A stretch of DNA of 64,000 bases from NCBI GenBank assembly GCA_026014725.1, contig JAOZHV010000052.1:124001-188000 (forward strand), read 5' to 3'. Position numbers and translations under genes: made by a program. Position 1 is the first letter of the stretch, and every line of letters begins with the position of its first letter. The notes under the pieces were generated by a model, which was not told the origin of the DNA, made no database searches, and saw only the letters and a program-made list of their open reading frames with translations. Source of the DNA: Candidatus Bathyarchaeota archaeon. Lineage in GTDB: Archaea; Thermoproteota; Bathyarchaeia; Bathyarchaeales; Bathycorpusculaceae. This document shows positions 41,964-51,234 of this stretch, in pieces.

Positions 41964-43730
41964 TTAACTAAAAAACCTGCGCGGGTCAGTATCTATGTCC
42001 ACAATCGCAGGTTTAGTAGCCTTCAGTGCGTCATCGACTGCTCTTTCCAAGTCGCTGGGTTCTGACACTTTAATTCCCACGCCGCCCGAATGCTTAGCAA
42101 AATCGGCAAAACTGTAATCAAATAGTTCTGTCTGCCAGCCCTCGTAGCCCTCAACTTTCTGCTCCTGCATAATCATACCCAACCGCTTATTGTTAATGAC
42201 AAACACTTTGATGGGCAACTGGTACTTGAGCGCTGTCAAGAAGTCGCCTAAAACCATGGTTAACCCCCCGTCACCAGTTAAACAAACAACCTGCCTTTTC
42301 GGGTAAGCCAACGCAGCCGCTAACGCTCCAGGCAAACCAAACCCCATCGTAGCTAAAGTTCCACTCATCACCATCTTCTGAGATTTCTTCATCCTAAAGT
42401 TGCGTCCAAACCACCAGCAATTCTCGCCAACATCAAGCGAAATTACCGCGTCATCAGCAATCTTCTCGTTTAACACCTTGATAATGTAAGGTGGACGAAT
42501 TGGTTTCGCGCTGGCGTCTGCTTCTTTTTCAAGCTGGTTTAGCCACGCCTGCTTGAGCCGTGAAACCTCCGCTAAGTACTCTGCGTTCTCTTTTTTCTTC
42601 ACGTGCTCAGTCAACTTGGGAATCAAAACCGCACTATTACCCAACAACCCAACCTCCACAGGGTAGCGGCGAGCAATCATTAACGGATTAATGTCAATCT
42701 GCACCATGCGTCTCTGCGGAATCTGAGTCAAATCCGAAAAAGACGAGCCAATCACTATTAGCAAATCAGTCTTCTCCATAAGTTCCCCAGCCGCAGTTGA
42801 GCCGACACCGCCATGGCAACCAACATACAAAGATTCATTCTCATCAACCACGCCTTTAGCTCTAAAAGTAGCCATAATCGGCGCGCCAATCTTTGAGGCC
42901 AACGCTAAAACCTTGTTTCCTTGTCCCCTAGCTCCGAATCCAGCTAAAATCACTGGGCGCTTCGCTTGGTCAATGATGTTTGCTGCCTTCTCAATCACCC
43001 ATGCCTCTTGGCCATACGCCAAATTAGGCATTCGCCCCTCAAACGGCAAAATCTCTGCTTCATAGGGCAACTTTTGCACATCGTTTGGGATTCCGATGTG
43101 GGCAACGCCTTGATCTAAAAGTGCGTGCTTGATTGCCAAAGTCGCCAGCGAAGTCGTTTGGTCTTCAGTCATTAAAGTTTTGTTGTAAACGCTTATGGGC
43201 TCAAAAAACGCGTGCTGATCAATCTCTTGCACTGCACCTTGACCAATAAGTCTTCTAGCAACCAAGCCAGTTAAAGCTAAAACAGGCGTATGATCCAGCT
43301 GAGCATCATACAAGCCAGTGGCCAGATTCGTTGCGCCAGGACCCGAAATCCCAAGACAGGCTGCCACGTGCCCAGTTAACTTTCCATATGCTGAAGCCAT
43401 GAATGCTGCTGTTTCTTCATGCCTGACCTGAATGTATTGGACTTTGCCGTTAGTTTTCCGTATGGCATCTACTACGCCGAGGGTTGATGTGCCTGGAATG
43501 CCGAAAACATATTTGACTCCCCACTCAGCGATTTGGTTAATCAGAATCTCTGAAACCGTGTGTTCAACCTTTTTTTCTGACGCCTTCTCAGATAGCAAAA
43601 CGAATGCTGATTTGGGGACTCCGCAAACAGGGCATACCCACTCTTTTGGCAAGTCGGCGAACTTGCGTCCTTCTTTCTCCTCGTCAAACACATAATTACA
43701 AACTGTGCACCTGTATTTCGCCATAATCAA
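41964..43730 (-). CDS. rubredoxin-thiamine diphosphate enzyme fusion (pyruvate oxidase/acetolactate synthase-like)
   Basis: 588 residues. Residues ~4-48 form a rubredoxin with two metal loops ([11 protein letters not shown] and [13 protein letters not shown]). Residues ~57-588 form a complete TPP enzyme: catalytic Glu in [21 protein letters not shown], mid FAD/CoA-like domain ([12 protein letters not shown]), and TPP-binding [14 protein letters not shown]...VINNKR. Overall closest to pyruvate oxidase/acetohydroxyacid synthase-like enzymes. The fused rubredoxin suggests electrons leave the TPP reaction through a one-electron carrier. Divergent from trxB, 130 nt apart. Confidence 0.88.
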   Translation of the reverse strand: MIMAKYRCTVCNYVFDEEKEGRKFADLPKEWVCPVCGVPKSAFVLLSEKASEKKVEHTVSEILINQIAEWGVKYVFGIPGTSTLGVVDAIRKTNGKVQYIQVRHEETAAFMASAYGKLTGHVAACLGISGPGATNLATGLYDAQLDHTPVLALTGLVARRLIGQGAVQEIDQHAFFEPISVYNKTLMTEDQTTSLATLAIKHALLDQGVAHIGIPNDVQKLPYEAEILPFEGRMPNLAYGQEAWVIEKAANIIDQAKRPVILAGFGARGQGNKVLALASKIGAPIMATFRAKGVVDENESLYVGCHGGVGSTAAGELMEKTDLLIVIGSSFSDLTQIPQRRMVQIDINPLMIARRYPVEVGLLGNSAVLIPKLTEHVKKKENAEYLAEVSRLKQAWLNQLEKEADASAKPIRPPYIIKVLNEKIADDAVISLDVGENCWWFGRNFRMKKSQKMVMSGTLATMGFGLPGALAAALAYPKRQVVCLTGDGGLTMVLGDFLTALKYQLPIKVFVINNKRLGMIMQEQKVEGYEGWQTELFDYSFADFAKHSGGVGIKVSEPSDLERAVDDALKATKPAIVDIDTDPRRFFS

Positions 43731-43859
43731 CCCTCAAAAACATTACAAACTAAATCACCTTCGCGCTTATCAGTTTATTGGAGCCACCGAAAATAATCAT
43801 TAGCTATCGAACAATTCATAAACCGCTCCAACCAAGTATTTCCCAGTAGAGAGATACGT

Positions 43860-44792
43860 ATGGAAAGTTGGGATGTCATAATCATCGGCGCGGGGTCTGC
43901 TGGTTTAGCAGCAGGAATCTACGCTGTACGAAGCGGACTAAAAACACTAATTCTTGACGAAAAATTCGCTGGAGGAACAATCTCTGACGCTCCAACCGTG
44001 GTGAACTACCCTGGCTTCGCAGAGGTTAGCGGTGGAGAACTTGCACAGAAAATGGCTGATCACGCTAAAAAACTCGGCGCAACAGTTCGAGATATAGAAG
44101 CCGTAACAGCCCTCAACCTGACAGGCGAAACTAAAACAATAACAACCACAAGAACAACCTACCAAGCCAAAGCAGTAATAATCGCCACTGGCTCACACTA
44201 CAAAGAAATCGGCGTTAAAGGCGAAAAAGAATACCGCGGAAGAGGCGTAAGCTACTGCGGCGTGTGCGATGGGCCCTTCTTTAAGGGCAAAAGAGTGCTC
44301 GTTATAGGTGGCGGAAACACGGCGGCAACCACCATTTTGTACCTTGCGGGTATTGCCTCAGAAGTTGTGGTGGTGCACAGGCGAGGTGGTTTTAGGGCTG
44401 AAGAATCTCTAGTTAGAGATATTTTAACAAAACCAAATGTTAAGATAATGTGGAATACGGAAGTCCAAGAGATTAAAGGCAACAAGCAAGTAAACGCGGT
44501 AGCATTAATTGACAAGATGACTCAAGCAAAAAGTGAGATAAGTGTTGATGCGGTTTTTGTGCAAATCGGTGAAGCACCCAACAGCCAACTTGCTCAAGCC
44601 AGCGGTGTTGAAACAGATGAGCATGGATACATTAAAATTGACATTCGGCAACGCACAAACATAGCTGGCGTCTTTGCTGCGGGTGATGTGACTAATCATC
44701 CAGTGAAGCAAGTGGGCACAGCGGTGGGTCAAGGCATCACTGCCGCCCTAGAAGCGTACAGTTACATTAGACAACCATATTACAGAAAATAG
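43860..44792 (+). CDS. trxB: thioredoxin reductase
   Basis: 310 residues. FAD-binding IIGAGSAGLAAGIY, redox-active CGVC in SYCGVCDGPFF, NAD(P)H-binding VIGGGNTAATTILYLAG with VVVHRR, and a closing FAD site VFAAGDV. Reduces thioredoxin or a related partner. Shares the 43731-43859 promoter region with the divergent rubredoxin-TPP enzyme, so the two may be co-regulated. Confidence 0.94.
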   Translation: MESWDVIIIGAGSAGLAAGIYAVRSGLKTLILDEKFAGGTISDAPTVVNYPGFAEVSGGELAQKMADHAKKLGATVRDIEAVTALNLTGETKTITTTRTTYQAKAVIIATGSHYKEIGVKGEKEYRGRGVSYCGVCDGPFFKGKRVLVIGGGNTAATTILYLAGIASEVVVVHRRGGFRAEESLVRDILTKPNVKIMWNTEVQEIKGNKQVNAVALIDKMTQAKSEISVDAVFVQIGEAPNSQLAQASGVETDEHGYIKIDIRQRTNIAGVFAAGDVTNHPVKQVGTAVGQGITAALEAYSYIRQPYYRK

Positions 44793-44900
44793 AGAGAAAG
44801 GATTATATGATTCTAAAGCCCTTTTCAAGATTTCAATAAGCTTAGCTAGCATGCTCAAGCTGTCAAGGTAACAGCGGAAACGCGAAAAAGAGGTTTACGA

Positions 44901-46115
44901 ATGAGTGAAAAATGTCTCGCTGTAGTAGAAATCAACCAAGACTTGTGCAGTCGATGTTATGTCTGTAAATCAATCTGCCCTTATGAAGCCATAAAAGCTG
45001 ACTCAGCTGGAAAAGTGGAAATTAATAATGAAGAATGCCAAGTCTGCGGTATATGCTACAGTGCTTGTCCGTCTTCAGCCATAAAAATGAAGTATTACAC
45101 CTATGATAATCTTTCCGAATATGTTAAGCAAGCTCGTGGACAAACCAAGAGCGATGTTGACACGCTTGTTTTGATGTGCCGAGGAAACTCGCCTTCAACT
45201 GGCGAAGTCCAAGACATCCTCAAAGAGGAAGGTTTGAAGGTTGACAACTATATTGCTCTGCGTGTGCCATGTGCAGGCAGGGTTCCAACTGACTTTGTTT
45301 TTGAATCGTTGAATTCAGGCATTAAAAATATTGTTTCTGTGCAGTGTGAAGACCCATTCTGCCGCTACAAAGAAGGCACAAAAATTAACACTCGAAGACT
45401 TGTCTTAGCAAGAACCGTGCTCAAGCAGTTAGGCTTTGACGAGGATGCAGTTAGACTCATAAAGTTCTCTCGAAAAGCACTCTACGACGTGCAGGAATGC
45501 GTGGGCTGCGGAAAATGCGTCTTTATATGTCCGTATGACGCTTTGGAATTCGAATCGTTTGCCACTCCAAAGGTGAATGAGGATAAATGCGTCGGTTGCG
45601 GTGCATGCCAGCTAGTTTGCCCTCACCATGCTATACAAGTGAAAGGATTCGAGTTTGAAAATGTTCTCAAACGTTACGGTGGAGTAGCCGAAAAACTGAA
45701 AGCAAAAGGAAATGGTCCAGCAGTTTTGACTTTTGTTTGTCAGTGGTCAGAGTTCTCAGCCTTAGATAACCCAAACAAAGCCTTCGAAGGCAAAAACGTG
45801 TTGGCTCTGGAAGTTCCATGCTTCAAATCCCTCGACCCAGTGCATGTGGTGAACGCTCTTAACTGCGGTTTTGACGGTGTGATGGCTGTTGTTTGCTCAT
45901 CAAAGGACTGCAAGCTTCAAGAAGGCCGTGACACTGCAGAACGCAACTTAGGCGTGATATTTGATGTGCTCAGGAAGGAGGGTTTGCTTGAACGGTTCGC
46001 GATTTATGAAGAGTCACCCAGATGCGAAGGAGATTTCGAGCAGAAACTGGATGCTTTCTACAAGAAGATTTCAGCGTTACCTAAATGTGAAATGACAGCG
46101 GAGGCGAAAGCATGA
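44901..46115 (+). CDS. tandem 4Fe-4S ferredoxin / MvhD-like electron-transfer protein
   Basis: 404 residues with a duplicated layout. Two 4Fe-4S motifs (CSRCYVCKSICPYEAI and CQVCGICYSACPSSAI, ~16-60), an MvhD/FlpD-like domain (~85-170, RVPCAGRVPTDFVFES), two more 4Fe-4S motifs (CVGCGKCVFICP, CVGCGACQLVCP, ~198-250), then a second MvhD-like domain (~270-370, LEVPCFKSLDPVHVVNAL). MvhD carries a 2Fe-2S centre to heterodisulfide reductase in methanogens. Four nucleotides overlap with the NfnA-like gene make it part of that complex. Confidence 0.85.
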   Translation: MSEKCLAVVEINQDLCSRCYVCKSICPYEAIKADSAGKVEINNEECQVCGICYSACPSSAIKMKYYTYDNLSEYVKQARGQTKSDVDTLVLMCRGNSPSTGEVQDILKEEGLKVDNYIALRVPCAGRVPTDFVFESLNSGIKNIVSVQCEDPFCRYKEGTKINTRRLVLARTVLKQLGFDEDAVRLIKFSRKALYDVQECVGCGKCVFICPYDALEFESFATPKVNEDKCVGCGACQLVCPHHAIQVKGFEFENVLKRYGGVAEKLKAKGNGPAVLTFVCQWSEFSALDNPNKAFEGKNVLALEVPCFKSLDPVHVVNALNCGFDGVMAVVCSSKDCKLQEGRDTAERNLGVIFDVLRKEGLLERFAIYEESPRCEGDFEQKLDAFYKKISALPKCEMTAEAKA

Positions 46116-46960
46116 CCTACAAAATAGTTACTAAAAAAGAACTTGTTCCAAAGATTAAACTCTTCGAGGTTGAAGCTCCAGATGTGGCGGCAAAAGCACA
46201 AGCTGGTCAATTTTTAATCGTAATTCACGGCAAGACAGGCGAACGAATGCCCTTAACAATCTGCGGATATGACAAAGTGAAAGGCACGGTTTCTTTTGCA
46301 TTCCACGAAGTCGGCAAAAGCACAAAAACTTTGGGCTTACTAAACGAAGGCGACTCCATAGACAACGTTACTGGTCCGCTTGGCAATCCTTCAGAGGTTC
46401 AAAAATTCGGCAATGTCCTCTGCGTTGGCGGTAGCGTCATGATTGCGCCGCTACTTTTGCAGGTTAAAGCCATGAAGGAAGCAGGTAACAGTGTTACTAC
46501 TATTCTTGGTGCAAGAACAAAAGAGTTCATTATGATGGAAGAGGAAGCAAAAAAGATGAGCGACAAAGTTTACATTGCGACCGATGACGGCACCAAAGGC
46601 TATAAGGGCTTGGATTTTCTCAAAGAATTGCTAAAGAAGGAAAAGTTTGACCGCTGTGTGGTAATGGGTCCAGTTGTCCTCATGAAGGATGTTAGCGAAA
46701 TCACCAAACCATACAACATTCCGACAATTGTCACCACGACACCCATAATGATTGACGGTATGGGCATGTGCGGCGTTTGCCGTGTAACAGTGGACGGCAA
46801 AATGAAGTTCGGCTGTGTTGACGGCCCAGAATTTGAGGGACACAAAGTTGATTTTGACGAGTTAATTATGCGTCAGCGAATGATGCTGCCTGAGGAACGG
46901 TTAAGTTCCGTTCTTTGGGAAATGAGAGGAGGTTGCCAATGTGGCAGAAGCAAAGCCTAA
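46112..46960 (+). CDS. nfnA: NfnA-like FAD/NAD-binding subunit (SudB/PyrK type)
   Basis: 282 residues. Ferredoxin-NADP reductase-like fold (MPLTICGYD FAD motif; CVGGSVMIAPLLLQVKAMK NAD-binding) with a C-terminal 2Fe-2S cluster (MCGVCRVTVDGKMKFGCVDGP). In Nfn this small subunit couples to the large GltD-like subunit to bifurcate electrons between NAD(P)H and ferredoxin; sulfide dehydrogenase and dihydroorotate dehydrogenase use the same fold. Overlaps NfnB by 20 nt. Confidence 0.88.
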   Translation: MTYKIVTKKELVPKIKLFEVEAPDVAAKAQAGQFLIVIHGKTGERMPLTICGYDKVKGTVSFAFHEVGKSTKTLGLLNEGDSIDNVTGPLGNPSEVQKFGNVLCVGGSVMIAPLLLQVKAMKEAGNSVTTILGARTKEFIMMEEEAKKMSDKVYIATDDGTKGYKGLDFLKELLKKEKFDRCVVMGPVVLMKDVSEITKPYNIPTIVTTTPIMIDGMGMCGVCRVTVDGKMKFGCVDGPEFEGHKVDFDELIMRQRMMLPEERLSSVLWEMRGGCQCGRSKA

Positions 46961-48353
46961 ACCAAAGTTGAATAAGAAAGCTGTTGAAATGGCAAAGCAG
47001 GACCCTAAAGTTAGGGCTAAAAATTTCAGTGAAGTTGCTTTAGGTTATACTGAAGCGGAAGCACAAGAAGAAGCCAGTCGCTGTTTACAGTGTCCAAAGC
47101 CCCAATGTGTTACTGGTTGTCCAGTGGAAGTTCCTATTCCAGGCTTCATTAAGCTACTTAAGGAAAAGAAGTACGATGAAGCTATCGCACTGATTAAGTC
47201 GAAGAATGCGTTGCCAGCGGTTTGCGGGCGAGTGTGTCCTCAAGAAGTACAATGCCAAGCAAAATGTGTCGTTGGAAAAGTTGGTGAACCAATTAGCATT
47301 GGACGGCTTGAGCGTTTCCTTGCAGACTGGGAACGTGACAACGGTTATCAACTTCCGCAGAGGGCTCCGCCAACAGGTAAAAAAGTAGCGATTGTCGGTG
47401 CTGGTCCAGCTGGATTGACGGCTGCTGCTGACCTTGTTAAACTTGGTCACGAGGTTACAATGTTTGAGGCACTGCATGTTGGCGGTGGAGTGCTCATGTA
47501 TGGTATTCCAGAGTTCCGTTTACCTAAAGCCATCGTCCAAAACGAAGTTAATTACATACAAAAGCTTGGCGTTGACTTACGCCTTGGCAACTTAATAGGC
47601 AGAATCCACACAATCCCTGAACTCATGAAGGAAGGCGGTTATGACGCTGTTTTCATCGGCAGTGGTGCCGGCTTGCCGCAGTTCACAGGATGCCCGGGAG
47701 AAAACTTGGGAGGAATCTATTCAGCTAACGAGTTCCTCATACGCGTTAACCTGATGAAGGCATTCCAGTTCCCAGAGTACGATACGCCAATCCGCATCGG
47801 TAAACACGTGGTCGTTATCGGCGGCGGAAACGTTGCCATGGACTGCGCAAGATGCAGTATGCGTTTAGGCTCTGAAGTATGCTTACTCTATAGGCGTTCA
47901 CGTGACGAATTGCCAGCTAGGCATGAAGAAATTGAAAACGCTGAAGAGGAAGGCTTAGTCTGCAAGTTCTTGGCTGCACCGCTTGAATTCTACGGCGACG
48001 AGAAAGGCTGGGTTAAGAGCATGAAATGCATCGCCATGGAACTCACCGAGCCAGATGCGAAAGGCAGAAGAGGAGTCAAACCGATTCCAGGTAGCGAATT
48101 CACAATGGACGTTGACACAGTAATCATTGCTATTGGACAAACACCCAACCCAATCATCCAGCGTACAACAGAAGGCTTACAGAGCGACCCACGACACGGG
48201 ACAATCACAGTTAACGAAGTCGGCAAAACCAGCTTAGACGGCGTTTACGCAGGCGGAGATGTCGCCACGGGCGCGGCAACGGTTATCAGCGCCATGGGTG
48301 CAGGCAAACGCGCAGCAAAAGCAATCCACGAATACTTAACAAACAAAAAATAA
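46941..48353 (+). CDS. nfnB: NfnB/GltA-like NADPH-dependent oxidoreductase
   Basis: 470 residues, homotetrameric-glutamate-synthase small-subunit type. N-terminal helical domain with two 4Fe-4S-type cysteine sets (CLQCPKPQCVTGCP and CGRVCPQEVQCQAKC), then FAD domain (VAIVGAGPAGLTAAADL) and NADPH domain (VVVIGGGNVAMDCARCSMRLG, YRRSRDELPA). With NfnA it forms either an Nfn transhydrogenase, a sulfide dehydrogenase or a GltS-like module; the upstream Fe-S protein favours an electron-bifurcating complex. The partner glutamate synthase large subunit is not in this window. Confidence 0.88.
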   Translation: MAEAKPKPKLNKKAVEMAKQDPKVRAKNFSEVALGYTEAEAQEEASRCLQCPKPQCVTGCPVEVPIPGFIKLLKEKKYDEAIALIKSKNALPAVCGRVCPQEVQCQAKCVVGKVGEPISIGRLERFLADWERDNGYQLPQRAPPTGKKVAIVGAGPAGLTAAADLVKLGHEVTMFEALHVGGGVLMYGIPEFRLPKAIVQNEVNYIQKLGVDLRLGNLIGRIHTIPELMKEGGYDAVFIGSGAGLPQFTGCPGENLGGIYSANEFLIRVNLMKAFQFPEYDTPIRIGKHVVVIGGGNVAMDCARCSMRLGSEVCLLYRRSRDELPARHEEIENAEEEGLVCKFLAAPLEFYGDEKGWVKSMKCIAMELTEPDAKGRRGVKPIPGSEFTMDVDTVIIAIGQTPNPIIQRTTEGLQSDPRHGTITVNEVGKTSLDGVYAGGDVATGAATVISAMGAGKRAAKAIHEYLTNKK

Positions 48354-48620
48354 GCGCAATCTTTCAATCTATCTGAACTATAACTCCCTATTTTAACATA
48401 TTACATACTTTTTAGAGGGGTGGTTTATTGCTTGCCTTAACCACCCATCCTATAATATAAAAGAACGATAATGCGATTTTTTTAATTTTGTATGTTAAAA
48501 TTTGGGGTAAGGTGAGGGGGATAAGCCCCTCTCTCTCCGTTCTTCCTTTCTTCCCTTCCTGAAATAGAAAGTGTCTTCTTGATTTAAAAGGGATATTTCG
48601 GAAACCGTAATATTCCATTT

Positions 48621-49067
48621 TCATGTGGCTGGTTGCGGTTTAGGCCAAGACTGTCCCCGCTCCTGTTGAGCGCTCGGCGCGGAAAGATGCAACTGCATAA
48701 GCAACCAGTTTCCATCACGCTTTTCCAAGACTCCTGTCAACCGAGCTGGGTATGTAAACTTTTCCACAGCTATTTTTCCGTGGAAAATGATGTCTGTTGC
48801 AAACCAAGAAACTGAGCCAGACATGGACACAGCAACGTCTTTGTGTTCGATTGTTACAGAATCGGATTGTTCCCAATCCCTTCTTAAGCACTTAACGAAC
48901 TGGTTTATGCCTATGCATTTCTCGTCTTCGCCTGAGCCAATGACTACTATATCAGGGTCAGGAGCCCAAAAAGAAAGTACGCCATTTAGGTCTCTCTTTC
49001 CGTAAGCCTCAAACATAGCTCTCAACGTTAGAGTAACTTCAGCTTGCGTTTGTCTATCTGATTTCAC
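48621..49067 (-). CDS. SnoaL-like / NTF2-fold protein
   Basis: 148 residues. Cone-shaped NTF2-like fold: LRAMFEAYGKRDLNGVLSFWAPD, GINQFVKCLRRDW, WFATDIIFHGKI and a closing GNWLLMQLHLSAP strand. Such domains occur in DUF4440/SnoaL proteins with varied or no catalysis. The gap 48354-48620 before it holds only a pyrimidine-rich tract (48525-48560, CCCCTCTCTCTCC) and no gene. Confidence 0.75.
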   Translation of the reverse strand: MKSDRQTQAEVTLTLRAMFEAYGKRDLNGVLSFWAPDPDIVVIGSGEDEKCIGINQFVKCLRRDWEQSDSVTIEHKDVAVSMSGSVSWFATDIIFHGKIAVEKFTYPARLTGVLEKRDGNWLLMQLHLSAPSAQQERGQSWPKPQPAT

Positions 49068-49156
49068 TTTGTTTCCTCGTCGGCGGAACTTTTGCGGCGT
49101 GGCTTTTAAGTGTAACTATTAATTATAGAATGTATTAATCATTAAATTATAACAAA

Positions 49157-49441
49157 TTATGGAATTATACGTTCTTCAGCTTGTTTTTTCCGTAGTCCTT
49201 TTGCAAATAATTTTTTTTGCCTAGAAGTAGCACCTGAGACAAGTTCCACCTCAGTATGCAACAGCCTCGAAAGTTCCTTTACGATTTCTTTGTTTACTTT
49301 GCCTTTGACTGGTTCCTCGGTGCAATACAGAACGATTTCGTCGCCATCAAGTTTTATTTTAAATTTTGCACTGTTGGGTTTAACAAAAACTGAGATGATT
49401 ACGCCATCTTTTGTCTCGGTGATGCTCATGCAGTTATGCAC
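49157..49441 (-). CDS. DUF167 (YggU) family protein
   Basis: 94 residues with the DUF167 pattern VFVKPNSAKFKI, then PVKGKVNKEIVKELSRLLHTEVELVSGATSRQKKL. Function of the family is unsettled. It starts within the last codons of the topoisomerase IB gene (16-nt overlap) and is translated from the same message. Alternative start at MSITETK, four codons in. Confidence 0.85.
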   Translation of the reverse strand: MHNCMSITETKDGVIISVFVKPNSAKFKIKLDGDEIVLYCTEEPVKGKVNKEIVKELSRLLHTEVELVSGATSRQKKLFAKGLRKKQAEERIIP

Positions 49442-51084
49442 TCAGTCTGCTCTTGCGCTTTGCTGTTCTGCAGTGCCCAGCTGAACTTGTTACGTAGAGT
49501 TTTTGGGTAGAACTTTTCGATGTCGAACTTAACTTTTTTTGCCCATTTAACATATGCTGTAGGGTCAATGTATGATTTCAGCGAAGTGCCAAGGTTGTAT
49601 TCTCGCGTTAGCTTAGTTAATTCGATATCTAGTTTTGCTCGCTCAATTCTTGTTTCGAGTGACTCGGTTTTTTTGCCCTCTTTCTTTTTTGCTTCGAGCT
49701 GATCTTGGAGTTTTTTGAGGTTTTCTTCTTTCTTGGCTAAGCGCTCATCAAAAGTTGGAGGAATCTTGCGCTTGTGGTTAGCTACTTCTGCCACCTTCAG
49801 GTTAGCCATCTTGGCAGCGAAATTTTTCTTGTAGGGCGGGTCATCTTTTGTGATACCGCTTTTTTCTAATTCTTCTTTAACGGTTTTTGTGCACCGCCAC
49901 GTACGGAAAACTTTGGCTGTTAGCTTGGGCATTTTCTCCGAGAGGAAGCGGCTGACTTTTTTGGAGTCAATGCCTTGGAAGAGGTATTCTTTGCTTTTAT
50001 CGTTCATGTATTCTTTGATGTTTCGGATGACTTGCGGCGGGGCCTCAACTTCCTTTATCCACCTCACGCTGTCTTTGCCTAGAAAATCGAAGTGTATGAT
50101 GTTGGGTTCTTTTATTGTGATGTGTTCTGCCCTAAGAGTGATTGCGCCCACTGTGTCGGCTTCATCTGGGTCTTTTTCGTCACCAACTCTCATGTTAGGA
50201 ACCAGAATAAGCCACGAAACAGTGGCAACTTTGCGTCTCATCTCATCCTTGTCATCGAGGTTTCTGAGGATGTGGGCTTCGATTTGCTTGATTTGTTTGC
50301 CGAGTGTTTCTGCTTTTTTGAATTTCTCTTTTTCACGGTTCTGTTTTAGGAAAGCTGTATCGCTAAACCAAACGTACTTGATTTTACCCGTGAGTTTATC
50401 CTTCCAACTGGCAACATACATTTTGTTCGGTTCCCAAACAGCCCCAGCCCATCCTGCTTTTTTCGCTTCTTCATCAGTCATTGATGAAGTATTAAGTGTA
50501 ATGTCGCATTTGCTTGGGCCATCCTTCCATCTTCCACGTTGCGGGTGGTCGCCGCGCCCAGCGAACAGGCAAGACGGCTCAGCAGTCCAGTTGGCTACCT
50601 CTAAGCGTTGCCCATCAACTTCTGCGTAACCGAATTTTTCTTTGAACTCTAAACGTTTGACTTTGCGTTCTTCAGCTTGTTTCTTTTTTTCTTCTTTACT
50701 TAAAGCCTCTTTTTTCGCTTTGTCTTCAATAATGAAGCTTTTGACTTGGCTGAAGTCAATGTCGTTGATTTCTTCTCCACCGTTGTTTTGGGTTGGGTTA
50801 TCGATACTTGCCAGATATTTCGGAACGAACGGCGCTAAGTAGTCGGCTGAAGGGTTTTCTTTCTGTAACTGTTCGAGGAATTCTCTCATAAAGTTCTTTG
50901 TGAAAACTTTGTCTGGCGGCGGTATAGTGGTTGATAGAGTCCTGCGGATCCATGCGACCGCCATCTGCTCAGTTTTTTCTGAAAGTTTGATGGTGTTACC
51001 TTGAATTTTTATGTTAAACCCTTTGTAATCGTAAGGCGGAACGTATATGCCGTTATGTTTTAGGCTTTTCATAACGTGCTTCAT
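49426..51084 (-). CDS. eukaryote-type DNA topoisomerase IB
   Basis: 552 residues, lacking the long N-terminal extension of the human enzyme but with the full core. All catalytic residues are recognisable by alignment with human TOP1: Arg in LVPNMRVGDEKD, Lys in FLGKDSVRW, Arg in VFRTWR, His in ANHKRKIPP and the nucleophile Tyr505 in LGTSLKSYIDPT. A charged coiled-coil linker (~420-490) precedes the tyrosine. In archaea this enzyme is known from Thaumarchaeota and relatives such as Caldiarchaeum and Bathyarchaeia, so it is a taxonomic marker here. It coexists with topoisomerase VI. Confidence 0.95.
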   Translation of the reverse strand: MKHVMKSLKHNGIYVPPYDYKGFNIKIQGNTIKLSEKTEQMAVAWIRRTLSTTIPPPDKVFTKNFMREFLEQLQKENPSADYLAPFVPKYLASIDNPTQNNGGEEINDIDFSQVKSFIIEDKAKKEALSKEEKKKQAEERKVKRLEFKEKFGYAEVDGQRLEVANWTAEPSCLFAGRGDHPQRGRWKDGPSKCDITLNTSSMTDEEAKKAGWAGAVWEPNKMYVASWKDKLTGKIKYVWFSDTAFLKQNREKEKFKKAETLGKQIKQIEAHILRNLDDKDEMRRKVATVSWLILVPNMRVGDEKDPDEADTVGAITLRAEHITIKEPNIIHFDFLGKDSVRWIKEVEAPPQVIRNIKEYMNDKSKEYLFQGIDSKKVSRFLSEKMPKLTAKVFRTWRCTKTVKEELEKSGITKDDPPYKKNFAAKMANLKVAEVANHKRKIPPTFDERLAKKEENLKKLQDQLEAKKKEGKKTESLETRIERAKLDIELTKLTREYNLGTSLKSYIDPTAYVKWAKKVKFDIEKFYPKTLRNKFSWALQNSKAQEQTECITA

Positions 51085-51234
51085 AGCTTAAACCTCAATT
51101 GCAAGGGCATTCTGTAGACCTTGCCTGACTATTTGCTTATGCATGGTTCTTTTATCTTTCGCTGTCGAACCTGCAACTTTCTATAACCCTATAGTGCGAA
51201 GCTTAAAAATGTTGCATCAAAAACGTATTGTTTG

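Noticed and set aside
48525-48560. Pyrimidine-rich tract as a fourth element A copy
   Set aside because: Shares only a CCCCTCTC-like run; the TCTGTGGCA part is absent.
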